The notes beneath the pieces were generated by a model. It saw only the letters and a list, made by a program, of their open reading frames with translations. It was not told the DNA's origin and did no database searches. A stretch of DNA of 64,000 nt from Tetrapisispora phaffii CBS 4417 (lineage: Eukaryota > Ascomycota > Saccharomycetes > Saccharomycetales > Saccharomycetaceae). The stretch spans positions 506,001 through 570,000 of the forward strand of contig NC_016528.1 of NCBI RefSeq assembly GCF_000236905.1, written 5' to 3'. Below, piece by piece: positions 1 to 10,159 of this stretch (positions within the stretch are counted from its first letter, which is position 1; each line of letters opens with the position of its first letter). The position numbers and the translations under genes are program-made.

Positions 1-868
1 TGATGGAATAGTATTATTAACCAGAATGGTAATGCTACATACCTTGAAATATGTAACAAAAAGAATTATACAAAGTTATATTTTGTAATAGAAAACAGAA
101 ATAAAATCAGCATATAGATCGTATACTTGACAAGGGCTCTTATAATTATAAAAAAACATAGATATGGATAGTGCACCTACTACAATTATATTCTGACCAA
201 TATAAAACCTCTCAACATAAATTATATATTCGGATAAGATAATTATTGTGAACATCAAAAATATGAAATACAATTTATATTTAATTTATAAATGTATATT
301 ACATAAACTTAATTGAAAATTGAAAATTTAAAAAATATTTTTAAAAGATAAAAGAAAAAATAAATTAAATTATATATTGTCACGTTATCAGTGAACATAT
401 AATATTGGTTGAAAGTTTATATGTTATTATGCTATCTTTGTTATTTATTATATATTAGTTGCAATTATTGTAGGTCGAGACTAGAAGCAAGTTTGCTTGA
501 AATTTCCTATCTATTCAGTTTCTTTCAACTTTATCTTCAGTTACTGATTTTGTACATCATTAATCATTCTATACATTCTCTCTTATTATCATATATCTTT
601 TGAATATATGTGGCAGAGAAGCAGGTTATTTTATTATGACCATTTTTGCCGAAATTTCAAGTTTCTACAGCTCTACATGAGATTTCATGAAGTCGGGTGA
701 GCAACGGTATGCGTGTCCAGATGTCTGAAATCCAGTTTTCAATAAATTTCAAATAATTAAGCATACCTTTCTTATTCCTATATAAAAATAAATCTCTTTC
801 TAAATACACTATCAAGCAATTGAGCTGCATAGCAAAAGAAAGCAATATCAAAAAGCCCACCAATTAAT
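1..868. other. left-edge intergenic, upstream of IRC22
   Basis: AT-rich sequence between the window edge and the IRC22 start. Only short random open frames are present and no RNA gene was recognised. The last few hundred bases presumably hold the IRC22 promoter. Confidence 0.6.
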
Positions 869-1537
869 ATGCAATTCTTTTTCTTACTTTGGTTAGCAAT
901 CATTAATAATATTTTTGTTCGTGCTGAAACTGCCAACTCCACTGATTTCGACAATGAAATCAGCGATGATGTGAGTTCTAATGGTCGTGAGTTCATTAAC
1001 TTGAATGTTACTTACACTATTTTGGAAAAACCAAATGCTAATTTCACTGAACTATTAGAATTTGCTCCTGAACAAGGTTTAACGTTGAAATACAATTTAT
1101 ACAATGGTGAGGATTCTTCTGTCAATATTGTTGGTGTTTCTGGTAATGTTTACACTTATCCAGATGGTTATTTTGCGGCCAATATTACTGAATCTGCCGT
1201 TGACACCATTGTGGTTGCTTTTAATGAAACTACTACCTTCCAACAAGGTGTTAGATTGGCATTAGAAGAAGGTAGATACTTTGTTGAACCAATAGTCATC
1301 GTCGAGAAAGATGAACAGGTCTTGAGAGTTGCAGTCCAGCCTGTTATGGTCGAAATTGTTCCACTTCCATTGTCCTTCTTTAACCTAGAATTTTTATCAA
1401 TCCTAGTTGCTTTGTTTGCTATTATTGCTGGTACATATTACTTTTTTATTGGCAAATCTACTAAAGTATCTAAATCTAAGAATGCTAAGCCAATCAAAGT
1501 TGACGAGAGTTGGTTACCAGATAACTACAAAAACTAA
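869..1537 (+). CDS. IRC22: Irc22, TRAP-alpha-like ER membrane protein
   Basis: The 222-residue protein has an N-terminal signal peptide (residues 1-19, hydrophobic, ending in VRAE). A lumenal domain with several N-x-S/T sequons follows, then one membrane segment near residues 173-195 and a short basic cytosolic tail. Length, topology and sequence fit S. cerevisiae Irc22 (about 225 aa), which resembles the alpha subunit of the translocon-associated protein complex; its exact role is unknown. The start is the ATG directly before the signal peptide. The neighbours WBP1 and GIM4 match S. cerevisiae YEL001C-YEL003W, which supports the assignment. Confidence 0.9.
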   Translation: MQFFFLLWLAIINNIFVRAETANSTDFDNEISDDVSSNGREFINLNVTYTILEKPNANFTELLEFAPEQGLTLKYNLYNGEDSSVNIVGVSGNVYTYPDGYFAANITESAVDTIVVAFNETTTFQQGVRLALEEGRYFVEPIVIVEKDEQVLRVAVQPVMVEIVPLPLSFFNLEFLSILVALFAIIAGTYYFFIGKSTKVSKSKNAKPIKVDESWLPDNYKN

Positions 1538-1645
1538 GTAATTTTAGCTTGATATTGATGCTATAATTCTGTAATAATAGTATATTTTACAATGTATATA
1601 TCCTTTCTAATTAAATACTTTCGAGTTTGTTAATGTGATACTATT

Positions 1646-3232
1646 TTAAGCATTTAGTTTCAGTTTCTCAAGAACCTTTTCAATTAATCTGATGTCATTT
1701 TTATATTCTAAAATTCCTGAACTTTTTAATAAAGCGACATCAGTTTCTTCTTCAAAGAACTCTATATCGTCAGGTTCAAATGAATACTTTTCTAACAAAT
1801 AATACCTAATATCATCCACTAATTCAATTGTATCCGTATCTTGTCTTTCAGAGATTCTATTAGAACTCATTAAAATTGCATCATAAAATTCAGGCATTGA
1901 ATGATAATAATTTAAGTTATCTGCAAATATTTTGGCAACATAATGTTCAAGTCTTTCAATTCTTGCATTCCAAGCAGTATATAATATGTCGTATATTGAA
2001 TGAATTTTTAATATTTCCTCTGATTGTGTTACACTTACTGCAGCCATAGATTTTAACCGATCATCCATTAAAAAATCAGCTACTTTCAGCGTATCTAATG
2101 CACAACTCCATGGTATATTAGCGTCATCACAATAAAAATATTTGATTATCGTTTCAAAAACGTCAAAATTGCATTGAGGAAAAGCTAAAATTGGCATTGT
2201 TTTATTGTCTTGGAAGTTCAATTTTGTCTTAAAATAATACTGGTTATTTTCTGACATTGGCAATGCAAACATCATCTCAAAATAGTGACAACGAGATATC
2301 ATGGCTATATGACAGGGGTAGAATCGCACTTTTGAATGGAAGTCCATAACTTTAATAATTGTATCTGGAAAACCGCAATTAGAACTTATTACATTATGGA
2401 TATCTTCATGATTAATGGTATCTTCAGTTGAGTATTCCTTATAACTCTGTAATATATAACGGTTGAGAAAGTCATTAAAATTAGCTCTGGATGTTTCGGT
2501 AATTCTTGTTTGAAACTCTATCATTAGCGCTGATTTTGTTGAAGGGTCTGCGACATGATATATCTGATCAATGAATTGAGATAATATATCTAATTTAAAA
2601 TGATCAGCATATTTTCTTAAGATTGAATAATCCAAAGGTTTAATTTCATACAATATTGGAACTAGGTAAATAAACTTGATTATTAGTGATAATAACCTAT
2701 CTTCCATTTTCATTACCTCATTCTCATTTTTTATTGGAAAATTATTTAATATAAGTTTATCTGTTAAACTCTCGATATGAAAATCAGTTACCATTACACT
2801 ACAATTTGCTTGGATGATAAACTTGTGTAGATTATATGCAGCATCTGATCCTTCAAAAAAGACTGCTAAATCACTAGTTGGTACAATGGGTTCTCTCAAA
2901 AGTGATGAAATATGTGTAGCAAATGGCTGAACCACGTCAACTGCTTTGGATACATCGTATGCAAGTAATATATCTCGTATTCTATCTGTCAATGCTCCAT
3001 AAATGCACCTTGCACCTTCATATCTGTCTCGATCACAAACCGCTCCTCGTTGAAGTAACAGAGTAACAACTGATTCATGGCCACACAAGCTAGCTAAGAA
3101 TAACGGCGAGTTATCAAATTTATCGACACTATTCAGGTTAACGCCATTCGATATCAGAGATTCAATTATATCCACATCTCCTGTTCTACACGCAAAGCAT
3201 AACTTTTCAAAATCTTTTTTATTATCTGACAT
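1646..3232 (-). CDS. ankyrin-repeat/BTB protein, YIL001W type
   Basis: The 528-residue protein begins with two to three ankyrin repeats (about residues 8-75, with the pattern GDVDIIESLISNGVNLN). A central helical region and BTB/POZ-like sequence follow (about residues 290-400, including MFALPMSENNQYYF and VFETIIKYFY). This architecture and size match the uncharacterised S. cerevisiae YIL001W. The open frame extends five codons upstream to a TTG, but the first ATG (MSDNKKDFEK) is at 3232 and is taken as the start. It is convergent with IRC22. Function is not known. BTB proteins are often cullin adaptors, but that is not shown here. Confidence 0.85.
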   Translation of the reverse strand: MSDNKKDFEKLCFACRTGDVDIIESLISNGVNLNSVDKFDNSPLFLASLCGHESVVTLLLQRGAVCDRDRYEGARCIYGALTDRIRDILLAYDVSKAVDVVQPFATHISSLLREPIVPTSDLAVFFEGSDAAYNLHKFIIQANCSVMVTDFHIESLTDKLILNNFPIKNENEVMKMEDRLLSLIIKFIYLVPILYEIKPLDYSILRKYADHFKLDILSQFIDQIYHVADPSTKSALMIEFQTRITETSRANFNDFLNRYILQSYKEYSTEDTINHEDIHNVISSNCGFPDTIIKVMDFHSKVRFYPCHIAMISRCHYFEMMFALPMSENNQYYFKTKLNFQDNKTMPILAFPQCNFDVFETIIKYFYCDDANIPWSCALDTLKVADFLMDDRLKSMAAVSVTQSEEILKIHSIYDILYTAWNARIERLEHYVAKIFADNLNYYHSMPEFYDAILMSSNRISERQDTDTIELVDDIRYYLLEKYSFEPDDIEFFEEETDVALLKSSGILEYKNDIRLIEKVLEKLKLNA

Positions 3233-3786
3233 TGACCTACAATTCAATCTTCATTATTACATTCGAAGAAGATAAGGTAAAGTTTATCTAGGATCAATAG
3301 ACATTAACATTCAATAATTTCTTAAATTTTATATTACTAATGTTAAGGTTTGTATTATGAAAAACTTCCTAAAGTATTTCTTATAGATAAGGGAATTATT
3401 GCAAATGATTAAATAATGCATATGTTTTTACTATTTATTTACTTAAATAAGGTTAGACGTATAGTCGATAGACTTAAAGTATATGGTCATTTTTCATTGT
3501 TCACATGTTCAATAGTTATCAAGATGCAGAAAAGGTAAAAAACGTTTGTCAGATAACATACATACTGAGTTCCCTTATGGCACGGAACGATATCTACGAA
3601 TCTATATTTATACACTGAGTGCAACATCGTAGTATAACATTTCCTATACCATGCTTTAATATAATTCCGATGAATTTTTATGCAACCTATGAAAACAGTA
3701 ATTTAAATCATTTATTAATCTTAGATCAGTCCAAGCATAAAAAATAAATGACAATCAAAAAAAATGCGAATTATTGCATACTATTC
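3233..3786. other. intergenic, no gene seen
   Basis: AT-rich spacer between the YIL001W-type gene and the small YIL002W-A-type gene, both on the minus strand. It should contain the promoter of the former and the 3' end of the latter. No other feature was recognised. Confidence 0.5.
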
Positions 3787-4034
3787 TCAATCATTATTCC
3801 CCTGATTTGTTGAATCGTCTTCCTTAACATTCAGCTTATTGTTAGAATTCAATTGCGAATCGTTCGTCTCTTTATTATTCTCTAGAACCTCTAATTGCTT
3901 TAATAAAAGAGTGATATTTCCTTCCATCAAATCTAACTTTTTTCCAATTCATCAGCAGTCTTCTCACCTTCTTGAAGTTTCTTGAAAGCCTCGAGGAACT
4001 CATTGGGTTTCATATCGGCATTGTCATTAGTCAT
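3787..4034 (-). pseudogene. small acidic coiled-coil gene (YIL002W-A type), frame disrupted
   Basis: From the ATG at 4034 the frame reads MTNDNADMKPNEF and continues for 33 codons to a TAG at 3935-3933. Restoring one A in the A6 run just before that stop would continue the frame to a TGA at 3789-3787 and give an 82-residue acidic helical protein. Its middle section (leucine-rich heptads, ending in polar Asn-rich sequence) resembles S. cerevisiae YIL002W-A (about 69 aa, unknown function). YIL002W-A is also next to YIL001W and in the same orientation. The break may be an assembly error in a homopolymer, a real frameshift mutation, or slippage. The comparison with YIL002W-A is from memory of that family. 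Confidence 0.65.
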
Positions 4035-4504
4035 TGCTATTTCAAACTTAGTATCTTCCAGTTACAAAGTTTAAATTAAAATATGTATTTGTAGAGGAAA
4101 ATATCAATAGCAAACCTTTATCTTAAGAAAATTATAAACTTTAATCTTGCATGTCTGCTTCTTCAAAGACTTTATTTTAAGAAATGATTTTATTAAGTTG
4201 TTTTAGCTAATTATTTATTCTTCAAAGTTCTTGTTAAGGCTTGGTAGAGTTATAGTCGTCCTTAGATTAATTTCTAAAAAGAAAAAATAAAATTATCAAA
4301 AACGAAATTAACTAATAAAAAATCTAAAACTATATGTATGTGCTCTTACACTTAAATGAATAAAGGTTTAAGATTAATTGAGTATTAATTTATTGTTCAA
4401 TTGGTTATACATTATATAACTTGAAGTTTAACATTCAAAGTCTTTACCTTTGCGATTAGTTGTTGAAACTCAATTGGAAACTGCATATATCGTAAAGCCA
4501 AAAG
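4035..4504. other. divergent intergenic before WBP1
   Basis: Promoter region between the minus-strand small gene and WBP1. It is AT-rich and no further gene was recognised. Confidence 0.5.
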
Positions 4505-5800
4505 ATGTTACATGTATTTCTGTTGTTATTGAGTCTATGTTCTTTTATTCAGGCTGCTTCGGTTCGTTCATCCAAGACTTTGGTATTGTATGATGAAAGA
4601 ATAACAGAATTAAAAAAGTATTTTAAGTATTTTGAATCGTTGAATTCACGTTCTTACGAAATAGATTATTTAAAAATCAAAAATAGTACATCCAGTGTGG
4701 ATTTATTTGAAAATGAATACAATACATACGATAATTTGATCATTTTCCCTATTAAAGGTAAACACTTAAACAAATTAGTCCCAGTCAAATCTTTATTGAA
4801 ATTTTATGAAAATGGTGGTGATATTTTAGCTATCACTTCTCCTGATGCTGTTGTCGATTCTGTTCGTTTATTTTTGAATGAATTGGGGATCTATCCAAGT
4901 CCAAAGGATTACCGTTTAGTCGATTACTCAAGTAAAAGTTCTACTGATATAGAAATTTCAACTAATGAGTTGCAATCAAAAGTTGTTTTTTCAACAACTG
5001 AAGATAAATTGTTGAGATTTGGTAATGCAGGAGCTGCACTATTAGATAACCGTGAACAGATTGTTCCAATTTTAAGAGCTCCAAGAGGTTCTGTTACAGT
5101 TTCAACATCGGAGAAGAAGAAGAATGATGAACCTTGGACTGTCGGCTCTCAAGGTTATTTAGCTTCTGGTTTCCAAAGTCTCATCAATGCTCGTGCCACC
5201 TGGGTTGGAAGCCAAGATTTGTTCAATGATAAAAACAGCAAAGAAAACAATGACTTTGTTCAAGAAGTATCTAAATGGACTTTCAGGGAAAAGGCTATTA
5301 TTAAAAGTTTCGGTTTCAACCATAAACATGCTGACGGTACTACATATGCACGAACTCCATATAAAGTTAAGGATGATGTAGTGTATGAAATCGGTCTTGC
5401 TGAATGGAAAGGTGATAAATGGGAACCTTATATGGCGGACGATATTCAATTTGAATTAAGGTTAGTTGATCCATACTACCGTTTGACTCTAACACCAAGT
5501 TATATTAAAAAGGGTGTCCAATATTATACCACGGGTGAATTTAAGTTACCAGATCACCATGGAGTTTACACATTTATTACTGAATACAAAAGAAATGGTA
5601 TAAGTTTTATCTCAGAAAGTGACGTTAAAGCTATCCGTCATCTAGCTAACGATGAATTTGCAAGAAGTTTTGAAATCTCAAATGCTTGGGTATATATCAC
5701 TTCCATATATGGTGTCATCATTTCATGGGTTTTATTCATTTTCTTATTTGTTATCATCTCTATCCAAAAGAAAGTAACTGTAGAAAAGAAAAAAAATTAA
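4505..5800 (+). CDS. WBP1: Wbp1, oligosaccharyltransferase subunit
   Basis: The 431-residue protein has a signal peptide (residues 1-17), a large lumenal domain, one membrane segment near residues 392-416, and a short cytosolic tail ending KKKN. That tail is a dilysine-type ER retrieval signal. Wbp1 is the essential OST48 homologue of the oligosaccharyltransferase complex, which transfers the lipid-linked glycan to Asn in nascent proteins in the ER lumen. Length is almost the same as S. cerevisiae Wbp1 (430 aa). The ATG at 4505 starts the signal peptide. It lies next to GIM4 and near IRC22, as in YEL001C-YEL003W. Confidence 0.95.
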   Translation: MLHVFLLLLSLCSFIQAASVRSSKTLVLYDERITELKKYFKYFESLNSRSYEIDYLKIKNSTSSVDLFENEYNTYDNLIIFPIKGKHLNKLVPVKSLLKFYENGGDILAITSPDAVVDSVRLFLNELGIYPSPKDYRLVDYSSKSSTDIEISTNELQSKVVFSTTEDKLLRFGNAGAALLDNREQIVPILRAPRGSVTVSTSEKKKNDEPWTVGSQGYLASGFQSLINARATWVGSQDLFNDKNSKENNDFVQEVSKWTFREKAIIKSFGFNHKHADGTTYARTPYKVKDDVVYEIGLAEWKGDKWEPYMADDIQFELRLVDPYYRLTLTPSYIKKGVQYYTTGEFKLPDHHGVYTFITEYKRNGISFISESDVKAIRHLANDEFARSFEISNAWVYITSIYGVIISWVLFIFLFVIISIQKKVTVEKKKN

Positions 5801-6054
5801 GTGTTACTAAATTACAGGACCACTTTTCTATCTTTTATATGCAATCATATAGTATTTGTAAATTGGTATACATAAGATCTATTGAAATAACATATTAAAT
5901 ATTTTTTAGTACTTGAAAGCCAATATGTTTTTACAATAGCATTGTTTCAACAGGTTATCATTATTGAGCATAAGCTACCATGATGACATATAGTATTCCT
6001 GAAATAACAGTAAATACTTTTCTTGGGTTCATAAAATAATGCAGCTTAATTTAA

Positions 6055-6510
6055 TCACGATCTCACAACTTGGATTTTATTGTCTTTCTTCCACTTTTCA
6101 AATTCTTCAGCTGTAGTAATCAAAGTTTTTTTCATATTATCAATTGTTTTAGTTAGATTTTCCTTTTTGCTAGTTAAAACTGGAATTGTTGTTTTCACGT
6201 CACTCTCTACTAGTGCACCTCCTACCATTCTATAGCATTTTCTTTCAGAATCTGTATCATTTAAAGTACTTAATACAATTTCATGTTCGTCTTTCTCATG
6301 TGTTAGTTCGATCACTTTGGATTGTAGCTGCTCTAAAGTTAATTTGTAGTCATTATATTTCACTTGGAAACCTATTTAAAAATATAATAATCAATAAAAT
6401 GTTATTGAAATTGTAGTGTTAGAAAAGAAATGTCTTCGAATTCATAAGATTAATATGACCTACAAAATTAAGTCAGTATATCGTGTCTACATACTGTTGT
6501 TTTGATTCAT
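6055..6510 (-). CDS. GIM4: Gim4, prefoldin subunit 2 (spliced)
   Basis: Exon 1 (6510-6495) is 16 nt and encodes MNQNN plus the first base of a Ser codon. The intron (6494-6372, 123 nt) begins GTATGT and ends ATAG. Exon 2 (6371-6055) continues FQVKYNDYKL and ends DNKIQVVRS. The spliced protein is 110 aa, close to S. cerevisiae Gim4 (111 aa), which has an intron at the same place. Both ends are coiled-coil helices and the centre carries the prefoldin-beta signature (CYRMVGGALVESDV). Prefoldin passes unfolded actin and tubulin to the chaperonin. A likely branch site is TTCTAAC at 6424-6418, about 46 nt from the 3' splice site. A TACTGAC also occurs but lies only about 16 nt from the 5' splice site. 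Confidence 0.92.
6372..6494 (-). other. GIM4 spliceosomal intron
   Basis: 5' splice site GTATGT at 6494, 3' AG at 6373-6372. Splicing joins a split Ser codon and restores the conserved N-terminus of the protein. There is no perfect TACTAAC; the best branch candidate is TTCTAAC at 6424-6418. Confidence 0.88.
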
Positions 6511-6962
6511 CTTGTCAAAATATTTTTGGTTGGCTGAAATATGCTCTGCTTTAGTATATATGGATAAAATAGCTAACCTGATTCAATTCAATTGGAGCTG
6601 TACAGTTCTGATCAACTAAGGAATTAAGTGACTCAACAGTAAAGCATATGCTTAATGTTCGAACCCAATAAAAAATATATTTGTAGTACAGTGATATTTT
6701 TTTATCCATTATTCGATGGTGTTAGTTTTTCAATTTTAAACCCAGAAAATTAATTAGTTCGATAAATAAAGGCGATATCAATACAAGGTATTATCATGGT
6801 AAAGTTACATATTAAACATAAACATGCATGCACATATGATATAAATTCAGAAAACATAATTGCATTTCTTACTATTCTAGAATAGCTACGATTGAGAGAA
6901 GTTGAGTGATTTATATAACTAAATTATGTGAGCGTAAGATATACCAGAATAAAACATATCAG
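6511..6962. other. divergent promoter GIM4/VAB2
   Basis: About 450 bases between the two divergently transcribed genes. S. cerevisiae has YEA4 (YEL004W) between these neighbours, but no trace of it is seen here. Confidence 0.5.
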
Positions 6963-8018
6963 ATGAAAGCTATCGAATCAAGTATACCCTATAAGGAACT
7001 CAAAAGTATCCCACAAATAAATTTATCAAAAAGATTGAAGTTAAATAATATATTTAGTGAGGTTGCTCCTGAAATCAAAAATGTCCAAAATGATATTATA
7101 TCTATACATTCAATAATTCAAAAAGATATAGAAATGGAATCTAATCAAATTAATACTGTTGAATCACAATTGAAAGAATCTCTCAAAAAAATCCGCAGTT
7201 TATATAGAAGGACAAACGAGCATAGAAGCTGCTCAGATGATGCAACCTTCAAACCAAATAAATTTTTCCAAAAGGTTGAAAATTTAGAGAAAACTGTTGA
7301 TTCACTAGATTCTGATATACATAAAATTATAGAAAATTTGCTAAACATAGATTTAAAATTGTCAACAAAATCTAAAACGCTAACTAAAGACAGTATTAAT
7401 AACCAACACTATCCGTTGTTATTTGAAATAATAGAAAAAAATTATGCCCAACATCTGGAATTATCTGGAATTTCTTCTATGCTTCATCTGGGGGAAGCTA
7501 ATTCAGTTGTTCAAAATAACGAGCTTCGTTTGGCCCAAGAAGAAACTATCGATGATAGTAAACTTACAAAATTAAAATTAGAAGATGTCGAACCAACATT
7601 TAGTTTGCAGTCGAATGAAATAGATAATGATAAATCTAACTCTATTCATTTAGACCTTTCTAAAAACCATAATAAAAATGGATCTGATGGAGTTGATGAT
7701 AGAAATAGTTCCCATGAAGATATGGATAAAAAGAATAGTTCGAGTAGCGTGCATGCATTAAAATATACCACATACATTGATAGAAAAAACCATGAGAACG
7801 ATGTAGAGCATACATCTATTAATGACCATAAAAATAACGAAATATCCAAGCAAGTTTCAGATAAAATAGGTTCACTTATCTTAGAACACCAGGATAGAAC
7901 ATTTACAAAAACTAATGCTATAAAAAACAATCAAAACCTTTTTATACCCCATGGACTCAAAAATGCCAAACCTTCTACTGCTGTTACTTTTGAAACTGTA
8001 GAACATCTGAAATTTTAA
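6963..8018 (+). CDS. VAB2: probable Vab2, BLOC-1 subunit
   Basis: The 351-residue protein has an N-terminal half rich in coiled coil (about residues 40-150). The C-terminal half is hydrophilic, Asn/Asp/Ser-rich and poorly conserved. The open frame runs 19 codons further upstream from a GTG, but the first ATG (MKAIESSIPY) at 6963 is the likely start. I assign VAB2 mainly from synteny, because S. cerevisiae YEL005C follows YEL003W/YEL004W in this orientation, and from the coiled-coil N-terminus. Vab2 is part of yeast BLOC-1, which controls endosomal Rab5 activity. It is longer than S. cerevisiae Vab2 (about 282 aa) because of the low-complexity tail. Confidence 0.6.
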   Translation: MKAIESSIPYKELKSIPQINLSKRLKLNNIFSEVAPEIKNVQNDIISIHSIIQKDIEMESNQINTVESQLKESLKKIRSLYRRTNEHRSCSDDATFKPNKFFQKVENLEKTVDSLDSDIHKIIENLLNIDLKLSTKSKTLTKDSINNQHYPLLFEIIEKNYAQHLELSGISSMLHLGEANSVVQNNELRLAQEETIDDSKLTKLKLEDVEPTFSLQSNEIDNDKSNSIHLDLSKNHNKNGSDGVDDRNSSHEDMDKKNSSSSVHALKYTTYIDRKNHENDVEHTSINDHKNNEISKQVSDKIGSLILEHQDRTFTKTNAIKNNQNLFIPHGLKNAKPSTAVTFETVEHLKF

Positions 8019-8125
8019 TATGCAAAATTATTTTTTTATGTATTAATATGGTACATATGAATATTGTGTTTAATTAAGGTTACTAATGAATTATATGATT
8101 TAAAACTTTCCATCGCAATAATTGA

Positions 8126-10159
8126 TTAATCTTTAAGAGTTCCTTTAAAATTACCTAATATAATCCCCTCTTGCTTCTTTTTCCCTAAATGGATCTTTGT
8201 AATCGAACGTCTAAACTTATATAAGAAAAACAGTAGGAAAACACCAACTATACATATAACTGGATGAAATGCATTTAGAGGCATACGACTATCTAATGCA
8301 ATCTTTGAATGTGAGTAAGATGGTAGTGTTAGTGTGAGTAAGCTTTCCTTCAAGTCGTATTTCGAAAGGGAATTTAGATTGTTACCCAATGCATTTTTTG
8401 TGTAAAATATACGACGCTTCTTATCAATAATGATTATGTCTCCATCAATATATCCTTCTGGCCTTTCCGGTAATTTTAATCTATCTTTAAAAGTCAAATC
8501 TTCTTTGATATCAACAAACATAAAGTCGATATCTTGTTTTTCAATTTTATCAAAGCTACTTTTTAAATCATTTTTCTCATTAATACTCAATTCAATCTTA
8601 GTTGACATTTTTTCAAAAAGACTCTTAATATGGTTATCTGTTAACATTAATTGATCCACTATGTAGTTACTGTAGGTATAAAAGTAATCACATGCAGCAA
8701 CTGACAAATTACCTAAAAACTTAATACTTTCATTCTCTTCATTATTATCGATAACCTGTAATACAACGTATCGATTATGCCTATTAGAAAAGAGTTTTTT
8801 CATTTCTTTAGTAGTCTTAGGAAGTTTTGAATAAGTTGAGTAGCGTAACTGATCAAGCTTTTTTAATAACAGGTCCAATAAACAACTTTCACTGCAAGCA
8901 ATATCTGCTGAAACTATTGCAGGAATGAAATTTCCCTCTTTCCATATCATATATGCAGGTAAATTTATGTTTTTAATCAAATTTATATAATTCCTATCAA
9001 ACTTTTTTAGTCCTTCTGTTTCATTATAGTTTATCATTTTTTCAACTGGAGCAAATATTTCTTCAATGTTATCTAGGAACTCATAATTAGTCTGCAGTAA
9101 TTCCACATCTAAGGAGGAAATTGATTCCATAGATTCTTTTGATAAAGCTAAATTGTTCCTATCTTTAACATACGTTACACGAGTGTTAAATGTTTCCAAA
9201 TTATTAGATAACAATGAAGTAATAACATTAGTATTTTCTTTTTTTAATATATCTTCAATAGATATTTCAGGAACTTTACTATTAGATATTAATCTCGTAG
9301 CCCAGTCGATGTACGTGCTAGGTTCGAAACTCAATGGTTTACAATATTTCCAAAAGCGTTTCATATGGTTATTTGGAAGAATAAAAGCAACTCCAGGATC
9401 TTTTTCACTAAAACTTCTTTCAGTAAGATGTTTAAAACCGTATTTTGCGCAAAAAGATTTATAGGCTTCACAATTGACATGGTATACTTCAACATTTTTG
9501 TTTGGAGCAAACTTGGAAACGGCACTCCATGTCCTTTGGAAGGTCAAGCAGCTTTCACATCCTTCAAATACTGTTTCTTGATCAGACTTGTTCATATTTT
9601 TAGATGGCCAGAATGAAACTAAAATTCCTTCTTCTTTTGAATTCATATTTTCAATCAATCCTTCTAACTCTTTGCCTGAAATGTTTTTACTTGAACTTTT
9701 AACCTTTGTTTTTTTGAAATTATCCTTATTGGCTGCACTTTCCCTAGCAAATTGTATCAGACTCTCCTTAGACCTTTTTGCCTCATTAGGATAATTTTTA
9801 ATAAAACCAGAGGGACCATATAATCTGATATTAGGAAAAAATGTAATTTGCTCCATATCACATATATCCCCACTCTCAATACAATTCACTTTTGAAAAGT
9901 GAATATTTAATTTCTGACTTTCCTCATAAAACTCTCTATAGGCATCGTTCCAAATTGGCTCTAAAGCTTTGCAATGAGAACAATAAGGACTGTAAAAATC
10001 AACGATATGTAACCCTTTACTTAACTCTTTCTTATAATTATTAGTGGTCAATGGTTCTGGAACTTGAATCTCATCTGCTTTCACAAATGATGACTTAGTA
10101 AAAAATAATATTAGGACCAGTAATATATTCAGCAGACTGTCGAGGAAGGGGAAATGCAT
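8126..10159 (-). CDS. EPS1: Eps1, PDI-family ER membrane chaperone
   Basis: The 677-residue protein has a signal sequence (residues 1-28) and a thioredoxin-fold domain with active-site CSHC in DFYSPYCSHCKALEPIW (about residues 52-68). A second thioredoxin-like domain carries CESC near residue 200. A long lumenal region follows, then a membrane segment about 35-50 residues from the C-terminus and a basic cytosolic tail. S. cerevisiae Eps1 (YIL005W, 701 aa) has the same layout and retains or targets misfolded membrane proteins such as Pma1 for ER-associated degradation. It is tail-to-tail with VAB2, with 107 bases between the stops. Confidence 0.92.
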   Translation of the reverse strand: MHFPFLDSLLNILLVLILFFTKSSFVKADEIQVPEPLTTNNYKKELSKGLHIVDFYSPYCSHCKALEPIWNDAYREFYEESQKLNIHFSKVNCIESGDICDMEQITFFPNIRLYGPSGFIKNYPNEAKRSKESLIQFARESAANKDNFKKTKVKSSSKNISGKELEGLIENMNSKEEGILVSFWPSKNMNKSDQETVFEGCESCLTFQRTWSAVSKFAPNKNVEVYHVNCEAYKSFCAKYGFKHLTERSFSEKDPGVAFILPNNHMKRFWKYCKPLSFEPSTYIDWATRLISNSKVPEISIEDILKKENTNVITSLLSNNLETFNTRVTYVKDRNNLALSKESMESISSLDVELLQTNYEFLDNIEEIFAPVEKMINYNETEGLKKFDRNYINLIKNINLPAYMIWKEGNFIPAIVSADIACSESCLLDLLLKKLDQLRYSTYSKLPKTTKEMKKLFSNRHNRYVVLQVIDNNEENESIKFLGNLSVAACDYFYTYSNYIVDQLMLTDNHIKSLFEKMSTKIELSINEKNDLKSSFDKIEKQDIDFMFVDIKEDLTFKDRLKLPERPEGYIDGDIIIIDKKRRIFYTKNALGNNLNSLSKYDLKESLLTLTLPSYSHSKIALDSRMPLNAFHPVICIVGVFLLFFLYKFRRSITKIHLGKKKQEGIILGNFKGTLKD

